Shown here piece after piece: positions 23,907 to 36,286 of a stretch of 44,326 nucleotides of DNA. A program made the position numbers and the translations under genes. The notes under the pieces are model-generated. The model did no database searches and was not told where the DNA came from. It worked only from the letters and a program-made list of their open reading frames with translations. Every line of letters begins with the position of its first letter. Position 1 is the stretch's first letter. This DNA comes from Oscillospiraceae bacterium (lineage in GTDB: Bacteria; Bacillota; Clostridia; Oscillospirales; Acutalibacteraceae), in contig CADARP010000014.1 in the NCBI GenBank assembly GCA_902790325.1, positions 1 to 44,326 of the forward strand, written 5' to 3'.

Positions 23907-25199
23907 TTATTCTTTCTTGCTCCCCTGCGTCATGGCGGCGTTTGTGTAGCCGTCGTCGGACGTGAAGTCCTTGCGCCACAGGGCGTACATTTTATCATAG
24001 ACCTCTTTGCCGATCTGCGGCGTGCCGGTCGACATGGTCGGAAGCAGTTGATCTCCCGCAACCTTCGGGTCGGTGCAGGCCGTATCGCCGCGCCATTTCT
24101 CGCGCTCGTCCTTATTGCGCAGGTTCGGGATCGGCACCGATACGCCGCCCTGCAGGACGGAGCGGTATGCGAACAGGCCCGGCAGGAACATATCCAGCGC
24201 CTCATACACGTCGATGGTGTCGGCGTCCGCATAACCGAGGATCTTGCGCACGAAGTTGTACATGGAGTAGTAGTCCGAACCGCCGTGACCGAACGCGGCG
24301 CTTTCTTTTGCCGCTTTTTCCGACGGTTTGTAGCTTTCTACGGCGCGGTTCGCGTATTCGCCGTCGAACGCGTCCGCGTTGACGTACAGCCTGTCCACGT
24401 TCTCACCCGCGTCCTCGCGCCCCGACTCCAGCCTGCCGTGCGATCCGTATACGGAATACCAGACGGAGTTTTTGTACAGGCCGCCGTGGATGCTCTTGAT
24501 GATCCCGCCGTTTTCCAGCGTGACCATTTCGATGCCGAACGACGCGTTCTTGCAGCCGACGCGGCGCTTGCGCTCGGCTTTCGTGCCCTCCAGACCGATC
24601 ACGGACACGGGACGCAGGCCGGTGATGTGGATCAGCGGGCCGAGCGAATGCGTGCAGTAGAACGTCGCGTACATGTTGTTGCGCCAGTGATCCGCCTCGC
24701 CGTAGGTGATGCTCGGCCAGATCGTCTCGCAGTTGTGGATATACTCCCCTTCGCCGTATTCAAACTCGCCGATCTTCCCTTCCCGGTACAGGCGGCGCAT
24801 CTCGTACGGCGCGGGCATATAGCAGTAGTTCTCGCCGTAGGCATAGACCAGTCCCGTCTCTTCGACCGTCTCGATCAGCTCGACGGCTTCTTTCATGGTC
24901 TGCACGGGCAAAACCTCGGAAAACACATGCTTTCCGGCCTTCATCGCGCGGATCGCAAACGGCGCGTGCTCGTTCGCGTAATTCGCCAGCACGACCGCGT
25001 CCATGTCGTGTCGGATGAAGTCCTCGAAGTTTGTGTAGTATGTGATGTTCGGGTCGTTCAGCGCGGCCTTCTGGCGTTCGAGCCCCTCGACCCATTTGTC
25101 GCAGATCGCCACGACCTGCGCGTTGTCCGCCTGTTCGCAGTAGTTGATCATGCTGGTGCCGCGGTACGCGCCCATGACGCCGATCCTGACTTTTTTCAT
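23907..25199 (-). CDS. Gfo/Idh/MocA-family oxidoreductase, variant catalytic motif
   Basis: A 430-residue protein of the glucose-fructose oxidoreductase/inositol dehydrogenase family, with an N-terminal Rossmann fold (KKVRIGVMGAYRGTSM) and a C-terminal alpha/beta domain. The usual EKP dinucleotide/catalytic motif is replaced by EVLP at 95-98, so the conserved Lys is missing; NAD-dependent hydrolases of the GH109 type are also known to have a changed version (SEVPA). It may thus be a redox-assisted glycosidase rather than a plain dehydrogenase. GENYCYMPAPYEMRRLY is present, common in this branch. ATG at 25199 has AGGAGG seven bases upstream. It follows the alpha/beta hydrolase by 14 bases in the same operon, suggesting joint handling of an acetylated or esterified sugar; that is inference. 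Confidence 0.87.
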   Translation of the reverse strand: MKKVRIGVMGAYRGTSMINYCEQADNAQVVAICDKWVEGLERQKAALNDPNITYYTNFEDFIRHDMDAVVLANYANEHAPFAIRAMKAGKHVFSEVLPVQTMKEAVELIETVEETGLVYAYGENYCYMPAPYEMRRLYREGKIGEFEYGEGEYIHNCETIWPSITYGEADHWRNNMYATFYCTHSLGPLIHITGLRPVSVIGLEGTKAERKRRVGCKNASFGIEMVTLENGGIIKSIHGGLYKNSVWYSVYGSHGRLESGREDAGENVDRLYVNADAFDGEYANRAVESYKPSEKAAKESAAFGHGGSDYYSMYNFVRKILGYADADTIDVYEALDMFLPGLFAYRSVLQGGVSVPIPNLRNKDEREKWRGDTACTDPKVAGDQLLPTMSTGTPQIGKEVYDKMYALWRKDFTSDDGYTNAAMTQGSKKE

Positions 25200-25213
25200 A
25201 GATGTTCCTCCTG

Positions 25214-26116
25214 TTATCTGAGATATTTGTCCGCGCAGCCGAAGAACAGCGTCATGATCCTCGACATGGATTCCTTGTCCTCGCAGCCGTGACCGGAGTT
25301 CGGGAACGAAACGAACGTGTGCTCCACGCCGCACGCTGTCAGACGCGCGTCGAGATCGGCCGCGTTGCCGTACGGCACGATCGTGTCCTGTTCGCCGTGG
25401 CCGAAGACGATGGGCACGGTGTTTTCGTCAATAAAGTTTATCGGCGAATACTGCCGCAGCGCCGGCCGCGCGGCGTCGAGATCGTCGGGGTCGATGTCGT
25501 ACCGGACGCCGTTACTGATGATGTTGCGGAAATACTCCGGCCCCACGGCGTGATTGACGCTGTTTTCGTCGGAATAGTAGAACCCGTTCTCGAAGTCGGT
25601 CGGGCCGCACAGCTCGACGACGCAGACCGGCTTTACCGGCGCCGTATCCTGCCGCGTGCAGGCATACAGCAGGGAGATGTGTCCGCCCGCGGAAATGCCC
25701 GTCAGCAGCACTCTGTCGAAATCGACGCCGTACGCTTCGCCCGTTTCGCGGATCGCGGCGAGCGCCGACGAGACGTCGTCCAGCACGTCGTCGAAACCGA
25801 CCGTTTCGCTGACGTACCGGTAGTTCATGCAGGCGGCGGCGAATCCTCTTTCTTCGCTGACCTGCATGATCGTTTTTGTGTATTCGTCCTTGCTGCCTTC
25901 GACCCATCCGCCGCCGTGGATGCACAGAATCAGCCCCGTGCTGCCCGACGCGTTTTTCGGGAACACGAGGTCAAATGTCTGCCGGACGTCGCGCGATCCG
26001 GCATATGGCCGGTCGAGAAAGATCCGGTTGTGCGGCAGGTACCTGCCGTATCCGGCAAAGAGGATGTGAAAGAAAGCCGCGATCAGCATGAAAAACGCGC
26101 GTATCCTCGCACTCAT
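25214..26116 (-). CDS. Membrane-anchored alpha/beta hydrolase (esterase)
   Basis: A 300-residue esterase/lipase of the hormone-sensitive-lipase/carbohydrate-esterase group. One hydrophobic N-terminal segment (residues 7-23) probably anchors it outside. Oxyanion motif HGGGW at 67-71; nucleophile Ser142 in GISAG; likely acid Asp244 (HGEQD) and base His276 (NSGHG), so the triad is complete. ATG at 26116 has GGAGGG upstream. It lies 73 bases after aspS, beyond a terminator, and 14 bases before the Gfo/Idh gene; no separate promoter is convincing in the gap. Substrate unknown. Confidence 0.88.
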   Translation of the reverse strand: MSARIRAFFMLIAAFFHILFAGYGRYLPHNRIFLDRPYAGSRDVRQTFDLVFPKNASGSTGLILCIHGGGWVEGSKDEYTKTIMQVSEERGFAAACMNYRYVSETVGFDDVLDDVSSALAAIRETGEAYGVDFDRVLLTGISAGGHISLLYACTRQDTAPVKPVCVVELCGPTDFENGFYYSDENSVNHAVGPEYFRNIISNGVRYDIDPDDLDAARPALRQYSPINFIDENTVPIVFGHGEQDTIVPYGNAADLDARLTACGVEHTFVSFPNSGHGCEDKESMSRIMTLFFGCADKYLR

Positions 26117-26142
26117 CTTATCCCTCCGTTCCGCAAATCGTC

Positions 26143-26182
26143 AAAAAGAGGCTTATCCTCCCTCGGGAAGAAAAGCCCCTTT
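26143..26182 (-). terminator. Terminator of the gyrase-aaRS operon
   Basis: On the minus strand AAAGGGGCTT (26173-26182) pairs with AAGCCTCTTT (26145-26154) over ten pairs with one G-U, followed by TTTTT. It lies eight bases after aspS. Confidence 0.82.
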
Positions 26183-26189
26183 CGTTTTA

Positions 26190-27977
<1,788 letters not shown>

Positions 27978-27979
27978 AT

Positions 27980-29293
27980 TTATTCCTCCAAACCAAACAT
28001 TTCTTTGAGATCCGCTTCCATCGCAAGGATGGCGGTCTCCACAAATGTTTCGATAAACTCATCCGCGGCGATCTGCATTTCCTCGCCCGTCTGCATATTT
28101 TTGAGCGTGTATACGCCCGCGTCCAGCTCGTTGTCGCCCAGCACGACGGTGTACTGCGCGCCGAGCTTGCCGGCGTATTTCATCTGCGCCTTGAGAGAAC
28201 GTCCGCACGTGTCGATCTCGACGGGGAAGTCGGATGCGCGCAGGCTCTGCGCGATCGACGCCGCCTCGCATGCGGCGCGCTCGCCCATCGCGGCGATATA
28301 CAGCATGCACGGATCGGGCTGCGGGAACTCGATGCCCTGGCTGTGCATGACCAGCAGCAGCCGCTCAATGCCCAGCGCAAAGCCGAGCGACGGGACGTGC
28401 GGGCCGCCGAGCTCCTCGGCAAGACCGTCGTACCGTCCGCCGCCGCAGACCGTACCCTGCGCGCCGATGCTGTCGGACACGAACTCGAACACGGTGCGCG
28501 TATAGTAGTCGAGACCGCGCACGATGCGGGGATTGACCGCGTACGGCACGTTCATGGAATCGAGCATTGCCTTGACACGGTCAAAATGCGTGCGGCAGTC
28601 GTCGCATAGATAGTCGAGCACGACCGGCGCCTGCGCCGCGATCCTGCCGCAGACGGGGCTCTTGCAGTCGAGGATGCGCATGGGGTTTTTATCGAGGCGC
28701 TCGAGGCACGTCGGGCAAAGCTCTTCGCGGTGCGACTCGAAATACGCCTTCAATGCGGCGTGGTATTCCTTGCGGCATTCGGGACAGCCGATGGAATTGA
28801 TTTCGAGCGAAAGATCCTCCACGCCCAGGGTTTCAAAGATCGTCTGCGCCAGACCGATCAGCTCCGCGTCCGCCGCCGGCTCCGAAGCGCCGAGGCACTC
28901 CACGCCGAACTGGTGGAATTCGCGCAGCCGTCCCGCCTGCGGCTTTTCGTACCGGTAGCAGGACGTGAGATAGCTGACCTTCTGCGGCAGCGCCTCGTTG
29001 AACAGACCGTGCTCGAGGAACGCGCGCATCGCGCCCGCCGTACCCTCGGGGCGGAGCGTGATCGAACGGCCGCCCTTGTCCTCGAAGGTGTACATCTCCT
29101 TCTGCACGACGTCGGTCGTGTCGCCCACGCCGCGCTGGAACAGCTCGGTGTGCTCGAACACGGGCGTGCGGATCTCGCGGAAACCGTACCGCTGCGCGAC
29201 ACGCAGCATGGTCTCCTCGACGTATTGGTTTTTGTGGCTGACCGCGGGCAGCACGTCCTGTGTGCCCTTGATCGCCTTGGTGATCAGTGCCAT
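27980..29293 (-). CDS. hisS: Histidine-tRNA ligase
   Basis: A 437-residue class II HisRS. Motif 1 region TPVFEHTELFQRGVG, motif 2 RYEKPQAGRLREFHQFG (114-130), the HisRS-specific loop GLDYYTRTVFEF, and motif 3 with LGFALGIERLLL; the C-terminal anticodon domain begins near residue 330. The start ATG at 29293 has GGAGGAGAT seven bases upstream; the longer open frame above it lacks one. No T-box leader fits in the 85 bases before it. hisS-aspS is a common pairing; here both sit behind mgsA and the gyrase genes. Confidence 0.97.
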   Translation of the reverse strand: MALITKAIKGTQDVLPAVSHKNQYVEETMLRVAQRYGFREIRTPVFEHTELFQRGVGDTTDVVQKEMYTFEDKGGRSITLRPEGTAGAMRAFLEHGLFNEALPQKVSYLTSCYRYEKPQAGRLREFHQFGVECLGASEPAADAELIGLAQTIFETLGVEDLSLEINSIGCPECRKEYHAALKAYFESHREELCPTCLERLDKNPMRILDCKSPVCGRIAAQAPVVLDYLCDDCRTHFDRVKAMLDSMNVPYAVNPRIVRGLDYYTRTVFEFVSDSIGAQGTVCGGGRYDGLAEELGGPHVPSLGFALGIERLLLVMHSQGIEFPQPDPCMLYIAAMGERAACEAASIAQSLRASDFPVEIDTCGRSLKAQMKYAGKLGAQYTVVLGDNELDAGVYTLKNMQTGEEMQIAADEFIETFVETAILAMEADLKEMFGLEE

Positions 29294-29378
29294 ATCGGAT
29301 CTCCTCCAAACAAACGGAAGCACGGGCGGCGCGTGCCGTCCGGTCCCGGTGATCGTTTCGGGTTTTGGTAAGCGCGGA

Positions 29379-29783
29379 TTACGGCTTGCTGTGAACCAGC
29401 TCGCGCCAGTCGAGATCGCCGCGGTTCAAGCTGTGGATCAGCGCCTCGGCGGTGGCGATATTGGTCGCGGCGGGGACGTTGTGGACGTCGCACAGACGCA
29501 TCAGTCCCGCCTCGTCCGGTTCGTTCGGTTTCGGGGTGAGCGGATCGCGGAACAGGATCAGCAGATCAATCTCGTTGCACGCGATCAGCGAGGCAACCTG
29601 TTGATCGCCGCCCTGCGAGCCGGACAGCAGACGCTGGATCTGCAGGCCCGTCGCTTCGCTGACGAGCTTGCCCGTCGTGCCGGTTGCCAGCAGCTTGTGG
29701 CGGCTGAGAATGCCGCAGTAGGCGATACAAAACTGTACCATCAATTCCTTTTTGGCGTCGTGCGCGATCAATGCAATGTTCAA
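29379..29783 (-). CDS. mgsA: Methylglyoxal synthase
   Basis: A 134-residue lyase that turns dihydroxyacetone phosphate into methylglyoxal and phosphate, a bypass that frees phosphate when sugar phosphates pile up. Seen: IALIAHD near the start, the phosphate loop TGTTG (34-38), SGSQGGDQQ (54-62) with catalytic Asp60, FRDPLTP (79-85), and His101 in DVHNVPAATN. Length agrees with the family (130-150). Start is TTG (29781-29783) after AGGAGG at seven bases. Its place between gyrA and hisS is unusual and has no obvious functional reason. Confidence 0.96.
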   Translation of the reverse strand: MNIALIAHDAKKELMVQFCIAYCGILSRHKLLATGTTGKLVSEATGLQIQRLLSGSQGGDQQVASLIACNEIDLLILFRDPLTPKPNEPDEAGLMRLCDVHNVPAATNIATAEALIHSLNRGDLDWRELVHSKP

Positions 29784-29827
29784 GCAAAGACCTCCTTTTG
29801 GAATTTCTGTATCTGTATGAATGCGTT

Positions 29828-32383
29828 TCAGCTTTCGGATTCTTCGGCAGGTTCGGCGGATGCGTCTGTCCCGCTCTGCGCTTCGTTTCCGGTCTCGGCT
29901 TCGTCATCCTTGTCCGCGTCCTCATGCGCGACGACGACCATCGTCGCCAGACGCTCGCCCTCGTTGACGCGCATCACGCGCACACCCTTGGACGGGCGGG
30001 CAAACGTGCTGATGCTGCCGGCGGGGATGCGGATGATGATGCCGTCGGACGAAATGAGGATCAGATCCTCGTCTTCGTCCACCGCGGCGATCGCGGCAAC
30101 CTTGCCGTATTTCTTCGTGTGGTAGTTGATGGTGCCGATGCCGCCGCGCGACTGCAGGCGGTAATCGGACGGCTGGCTGCGGCGGCCGTAGCCGGTCTCG
30201 CTGACGGTGAGGACGGTCTTGCCCTCCTCCATCAGCACCATGCCGACCACTTCGTCGCCGTCGCGCAGACGGATCGCGCGGACGCCTCTGGCCGTTCTGC
30301 CGATGGCGCGCGCATCCAGCTCGTTGAAGCGCACGGACATGCCGTCGCGCGTCGCAATAAGCAGATCGTCGCTGCCGCTCGTGACGAACACCCACGCCAG
30401 CTCGTCGCCCTCGTCGAGGTTGATGGCGATCAGGCCGTTTTTGCGCACGTTGCGGTAAGCGGACAGCTCCGTGCGCTTGACGATGCCCTTGCGCGTGATC
30501 ATGCACAGGAACTTGTCCTCGTCCTCTGCCGGCACGCGGAACATCGCGCTGACCTTTTCCTCGCCCGTGATGGGCAGAAGGTTGACGATATTCATGCCCT
30601 TGCCGGTGCGGGACGCCTCGGGGATCTCGTATCCCTTGAGCCGGTACGTCTTGCCGGCGGTCGTAAAGAACAGGATCTGGTCGTGCGTCGAACAGGTGAA
30701 CATCGTCCGCGCCACGTCCTCCTCACGGCGGGTCATGCCCTTGACGCCCTTGCCGCCGCGGTTCTGCTGCTGGTAGATGTCGACGGGCATGCGCTTGATG
30801 TAGCCCATGTCGGTGAGCGTGAACACGCAGTCCTCCTGCGGGATCAGATCTTCGATATCCATTTCGCCCGTCACGTTGACGATCTCCGTGCGGCGTTCGT
30901 CGTTGAATTTTTCTTTGATCGCGAGCGACTCTTCCTTGATGAGCGCGAGCACGCGGTCGTGGCTCGAGAGGATCTCGAGGAATTCGCTGATCTTTTCGCG
31001 CAGACCCGCGAGTTCTTCCTCGATCTTGATGCGTTCGAGGCCGGTCAGACGGCCGAGCTGCATCTGCACGATCGCCGTCGCCTGCACGTCGTCGAGCGAG
31101 AACCGCTCCATGAGCGCTTCCTTGCCTTCGGGGATCGACTTCGAGCGGCGCAGGATGGCGATCACTTCGTCGATATAGTCCAGCGCGGTCAGCAGACCCT
31201 CGAGGATATGGGCGCGTTCCTGCGCTTTTTTGAGATCGAACTGCGTGCGGCGGACGATGACCTCGCTCTGGAAGTCGATGTAATGCGTGAGCATTTCCTT
31301 GAGCGTGAGGATCTTGGGCTCGCCGTTGACGATCGCGAGCATGATCACGCCGAAGGCCGACTGAAGCTGCGTGTAGCTGAAGAGCTGGTTGAGCACGACC
31401 TGCGGGTTCGCCTCGCGCTTGAGGTCGACGGAAATGTACATGCCGCTGCGGCCGGAGTAGTCGTTGACGTCGGAGATGCCCTCGATGCGCTTGTCCTTGA
31501 CCAGGTCGGCGATGCTCTCGATCAGCCGCGCCTTGTTGACCATGTACGGCAGCTCCGTGATGCGGATCTCGAACCGGCCGTTTTTCTTTTCGACGATCTC
31601 CGTGCGCGCGCGCACCGTGATCTTGCCCTTGCCGGTGCCGTAGGCGGCGCGGATGCCCGCCTTGCCCATGATGATGCCGCGCGTCGGAAAGTCGGGGCCG
31701 GGGATGTACTGCATCAGATCGGCCAGCTCCGCCTCGGGATTGTCGATCAGATAGCACATGCCGTCGATCACCTCGCCCAGATTGTGGGGCGGGATGTTGG
31801 TCGCCATGCCGACGGCGATGCCGGACACCGAACCGTTGACCAGCAGGTTCGGGTAGCGCGACGGCAGCACGACCGGCTCCTTGAGACGGTCATCGTAGTT
31901 GGGCATGAAGTCCACGGTATCCTTGTCGATATCCGTGAGCATACGCATGGCCATTTTGCTCATGCGGGATTCGGTGTAGCGGTATGCCGCGGGCGGGTCG
32001 CCGTCCACGGAGCCGAAGTTGCCATGGCCGTCCACGAGGATATAGCGCATGGAGAACGTCTGCGCCAGACGCACCATCGCGTCGTAGACGGACGCGTCGC
32101 CGTGCGGATGGTAACGACCCAGCACGGAGCCGACCGTGTCGGCGCACTTGCGGTACGCGCGGTCGGGGAACAGGCTGTTTTCATACATCGTATAGAGGAT
32201 ACGGCGATGCACGGGCTTGAGTCCGTCGCGCACGTCGGGCAGCGCGCGGGACACGATGACCGACATGGAGTAATCCAGGAAGGATTTGCGCATCTCGCGG
32301 TTGAGATCGACGTTGATGATCTTCTGGTTCAGCAGGTGCTCCCGGAATTCCGCGTGTTTCTGCTGCTCTTCAAACTTGTTCAT
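29828..32383 (-). CDS. gyrA: DNA gyrase subunit A
   Basis: An 851-residue type IIA topoisomerase subunit that cuts and rejoins DNA. N-terminal winged helix and tower domains include [16 protein letters not shown] and the catalytic Tyr136 in [10 protein letters not shown]; the C-terminal half has the six-bladed pinwheel, with a GyrA-box-like QQNRGGKG at the start, which supports gyrase rather than topoisomerase IV. The quinolone-determining region reads [10 protein letters not shown]: Ala97 and Ser98 occupy the places of E. coli Ser83 and Ala84. The C-terminus ends in an acidic tail. ATG at 32383 is 21 bases after gyrB; GGAGG is rather far (12 bases). Long open frames on the opposite strand are not genes. 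Confidence 0.97.
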   Translation of the reverse strand: MNKFEEQQKHAEFREHLLNQKIINVDLNREMRKSFLDYSMSVIVSRALPDVRDGLKPVHRRILYTMYENSLFPDRAYRKCADTVGSVLGRYHPHGDASVYDAMVRLAQTFSMRYILVDGHGNFGSVDGDPPAAYRYTESRMSKMAMRMLTDIDKDTVDFMPNYDDRLKEPVVLPSRYPNLLVNGSVSGIAVGMATNIPPHNLGEVIDGMCYLIDNPEAELADLMQYIPGPDFPTRGIIMGKAGIRAAYGTGKGKITVRARTEIVEKKNGRFEIRITELPYMVNKARLIESIADLVKDKRIEGISDVNDYSGRSGMYISVDLKREANPQVVLNQLFSYTQLQSAFGVIMLAIVNGEPKILTLKEMLTHYIDFQSEVIVRRTQFDLKKAQERAHILEGLLTALDYIDEVIAILRRSKSIPEGKEALMERFSLDDVQATAIVQMQLGRLTGLERIKIEEELAGLREKISEFLEILSSHDRVLALIKEESLAIKEKFNDERRTEIVNVTGEMDIEDLIPQEDCVFTLTDMGYIKRMPVDIYQQQNRGGKGVKGMTRREEDVARTMFTCSTHDQILFFTTAGKTYRLKGYEIPEASRTGKGMNIVNLLPITGEEKVSAMFRVPAEDEDKFLCMITRKGIVKRTELSAYRNVRKNGLIAINLDEGDELAWVFVTSGSDDLLIATRDGMSVRFNELDARAIGRTARGVRAIRLRDGDEVVGMVLMEEGKTVLTVSETGYGRRSQPSDYRLQSRGGIGTINYHTKKYGKVAAIAAVDEDEDLILISSDGIIIRIPAGSISTFARPSKGVRVMRVNEGERLATMVVVAHEDADKDDEAETGNEAQSGTDASAEPAEESES

Positions 32384-32404
32384 TACGGTTCGCCGCCTCC
32401 TTTC

Positions 32405-34465
<2,061 letters not shown>

Positions 34466-35362
34466 TTACATTCCCGTGCCTGTGCCACCGCCCATCAGAT
34501 TGGAAAGGAAGTTCGGCTTCTTTTCCTTCTTCGGCTTGTAGCGCGGCGGGTTCTCCAGACGCATCCGCGCGCTCTTGCCGGCGGAGGACGAGAGATATTT
34601 GTTGACGCGGATCACGTTCACGCACAGCTCGTCGCTCATATAGTCCACGCACCGCGCGATCAGCGTCTCGTCGTTCTGCATACTGCCGAGAATGGTCACA
34701 ACGATCAGACTCTGCACGTCGTTGACGCCGTTGTCATACATCTCGTTGAGCAGATTGAACAGCTTCTTCATCTTGGCGCTGTCGCCCTCGCGGATGATGT
34801 CCAGAACCAGCGGCGTGCCGTGGTGCATGAAGAAGTCCTCGGCCAGAAACTCGCCGTACGTGTCGATGTTCGCCTTGAACGCCGCGCGCAGCTCCGGGTA
34901 GATTGCCGTGAAGCGGTTGCCGAAGGACGGCAGATCGTAGAACGCGCCGTTGCGCACGGCGGTCTTGGACACGGCGTTGGGCATTTTCTTGACCTGCGGC
35001 TTTTTGCCGCCGGCAAACTTGCCCTCGATCGTCTCCGAGAATTCCTCCGCAATGTATCTGACGTCCCGCGCGTCGGCGTTTTCCGGCTCGAACAGCGACA
35101 CCGACAGCCGCGTGAAGTCGCCCTTCTGCGCCGCATCCGGCGCGGCCTCGGCGTAGTACAGACCGATGGCGTTGCCCGCGCATTCCACGCGCAGCGTGCT
35201 GCCGTCGGCGGAATAGGAGATGTACTGCGTGTCGCGCTCGGTCACGACGGGCAGCGCATTGCGCGATGCGTCCTGGGGATAATACAGCGAAAAGCCCGCG
35301 GTTTTCAGCGCGTCCTGCAGGGAGTCGTGCAGCGTCTGCAGCGCTTCGGAAATCTCGATCAT
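34466..35362 (-). CDS. Conserved protein of unknown function upstream of gyrB
   Basis: A 298-residue soluble protein that I do not recognise. It shows no signal or membrane segment. Residues 1-115 look alpha/beta (SLYYPQDASRNALPVVTERDTQYISYSADGS etc.); residues 145-225 are helical and contain LPSFGNRFTAIYPELRAAF and FMHHGTPLVLDIIREGD; a basic, Pro-rich tail with KPKKEKKPNF and a Gly-rich end closes it. Its stop is 33 bases before the gyrB TTG, and it is the first gene behind the operon promoter, so it is co-expressed with gyrase. ATG at 35362 has GGAGG eight bases upstream. Confidence 0.75.
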   Translation of the reverse strand: MIEISEALQTLHDSLQDALKTAGFSLYYPQDASRNALPVVTERDTQYISYSADGSTLRVECAGNAIGLYYAEAAPDAAQKGDFTRLSVSLFEPENADARDVRYIAEEFSETIEGKFAGGKKPQVKKMPNAVSKTAVRNGAFYDLPSFGNRFTAIYPELRAAFKANIDTYGEFLAEDFFMHHGTPLVLDIIREGDSAKMKKLFNLLNEMYDNGVNDVQSLIVVTILGSMQNDETLIARCVDYMSDELCVNVIRVNKYLSSSAGKSARMRLENPPRYKPKKEKKPNFLSNLMGGGTGTGM

Positions 35363-35396
35363 TACAATGTCCTCCAGCTTACAAAACTATGAAATT

Positions 35397-35425
35397 ATTA
35401 TACCACAGCGCTGCAGGTTTTTCAA
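35397..35425 (-). promoter_or_regulatory. Promoter of the gyrB-gyrA-mgsA-hisS-aspS operon
   Basis: Minus-strand TTGAAA (35420-35425), 17 bases, TATAAT (35397-35402). The start near 35390 gives a 28-base leader before the unknown first gene. Upstream, 35426-35519 is strikingly AT-rich and may act as an UP element or mark an insertion boundary. Confidence 0.85.
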
Positions 35426-35519
35426 GCAAAAAACACATATATATGTAAAAATATTATAAATTTAGATTATATTTTAAAATAAGAGTATCGCCCGCAAAAA
35501 CCGTACGCGCGATAAAAAA

Positions 35520-35549
35520 GCCGGAACCTTCACAAACGAAGATTCCGGC
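35520..35549 (-). terminator. Terminator hairpin, repeat copy 1
   Basis: GCCGGAA ... TTCCGGC with inner CTTC/GAAG around ACAAAC. On the minus strand it is followed by six T, so it ends the SLOG gene. The same 30 bases occur at 36287-36316. Confidence 0.85.
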
Positions 35550-35554
35550 AAAGT

Positions 35555-35995
35555 TTATTCCATACGATCTGCAAGTTCAATGACTTCTTTTCCACTTCTG
35601 AGCGCAATTTCTTTAAACTGCGCCGCACCCCCATACGGTCTTTTCACATACGTTATCACAACATCCGCATGTCCGATCATCCATTGGTTTCTCCAGGATA
35701 TTGCGTATTGTTTCGGGACAGATTCCAAGCCTTCCGGATAGAGCGTGTCTGCGCCGGCGTCACCTGCCCGTCTCCCTTGCGGGAGATACGCCAGGACGGT
35801 ATACCGTCGGATCTCGTAGTTTTGCTTGATCAAAGCTTGCAGCGCGTTTTCGACCATGCTGTCAAAACCGCCCTGGTTCCCAACGTAGAACAAAGTCGTT
35901 TGCCTGTTTTCAATCAAATCAATCAATGTCGACCGTAAGATCGGTTCGGCTTCTTTTCCTGCGTCCCGATGTCCGAAAAACGTACATGCATACAT
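35555..35995 (-). CDS. SLOG-superfamily (DUF1273/YpsA-like) protein
   Basis: A 146-residue Rossmann-like protein. The signatures are FFGHRD at residues 6-11 (nucleotide-phosphate loop), YVGNQGGFDSMV, TLYPEGLESVP, and ADVVITYV with PYGGAAQ, a pattern found in many stand-alone clostridial genes of the SLOG group. SLOG domains bind nucleotide-derived ligands and several act as sensors in stress or defence systems; the role here is not known. ATG at 35995 follows GGAGGG. It is divergent from the XRE regulator and shares its operator, so control by that protein is likely. Base use is more AT-rich than the housekeeping genes beside it. Confidence 0.8.
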   Translation of the reverse strand: MYACTFFGHRDAGKEAEPILRSTLIDLIENRQTTLFYVGNQGGFDSMVENALQALIKQNYEIRRYTVLAYLPQGRRAGDAGADTLYPEGLESVPKQYAISWRNQWMIGHADVVITYVKRPYGGAAQFKEIALRSGKEVIELADRME

Positions 35996-36009
35996 AACGT
36001 CCCTCCGGA

Positions 36010-36054
36010 TATGGGGGTTATATCCCCTTAATAGTTTTGATTATAACCCCCATA
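36010..36054. promoter_or_regulatory. Inverted-repeat operator between divergent genes
   Basis: Perfect 13-base arms: TATGGGGGTTATA (36010-36022) and TATAACCCCCATA (36042-36054), centres 32 bases apart, i.e. three helix turns. The inner side of the first arm continues to a GGGG-N6-CCCC dyad. The second arm overlaps the -10 regions of both promoters; the first lies just downstream of the SLOG start point. Most likely bound by the XRE protein next to it. Confidence 0.75.
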
Positions 36055-36056
36055 AT
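36028..36056 (+). promoter_or_regulatory. Promoter of the XRE gene
   Basis: TTAATA (36028-36033), 17 bases, CATAAT (36051-36056). Weaker than the opposing promoter; start near 36063, followed by AAGGAG before the ATG at 36082. Confidence 0.5.
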
Positions 36057-36068
36057 ACAGAATGTCAA
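36040..36068 (-). promoter_or_regulatory. Promoter of the SLOG gene
   Basis: Minus-strand TTGACA (36063-36068), 17 bases, TATAAT (36040-36045): full consensus. It overlaps the XRE promoter face to face and the operator arm at 36042-36054, so without a repressor it should be very strong. Confidence 0.85.
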
Positions 36069-36081
36069 GGAGATGTTTTGT

Positions 36082-36282
36082 ATGATTGTATTTGATAAAC
36101 TATGGGACACCATGCGGGAAAAAGGTGTTTCCACTTATTATCTGCGGGAGAAATGCGGGATCGACAGCAAAACCGTTCGGCGGTTGAAAGCCAACGAAAA
36201 CATGGAAACGAAAACGCTGGATAAATTGTGCGCCGCGCTCGGCTGTACACTGAGCGATATTGCCGAATACAAAGAATCATAA
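36082..36282 (+). CDS. Small XRE/Cro-type regulator
   Basis: A 66-residue protein that is nearly only a helix-turn-helix: DKLWDTMREKGVSTYYLREK, then CGIDSKTVRRLKANENM (recognition helix) and TKTLDKLCAALGCTLSDIAE. This is the YozG/Cro-like single-domain class, which binds as a dimer to short palindromes. ATG at 36082 has AAGGAG nine bases upstream; an ATG nine bases earlier would touch that site. It faces away from the SLOG gene with the operator between, a typical layout for a local repressor. Followed five bases later by repeat copy 2. Confidence 0.85.
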   Translation: MIVFDKLWDTMREKGVSTYYLREKCGIDSKTVRRLKANENMETKTLDKLCAALGCTLSDIAEYKES

Positions 36283-36286
36283 ACAT

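Noticed and set aside
29294-29378. T-box leader before hisS
   Set aside because: Only 85 bases between mgsA and hisS and no T-box consensus or specifier stem; a small GCACG/CGTGC stem alone is not enough.
34466-35519. Replication origin near gyrB
   Set aside because: No dnaA, dnaN or recF genes and no cluster of DnaA boxes; the AT-rich stretch 35426-35519 is short.
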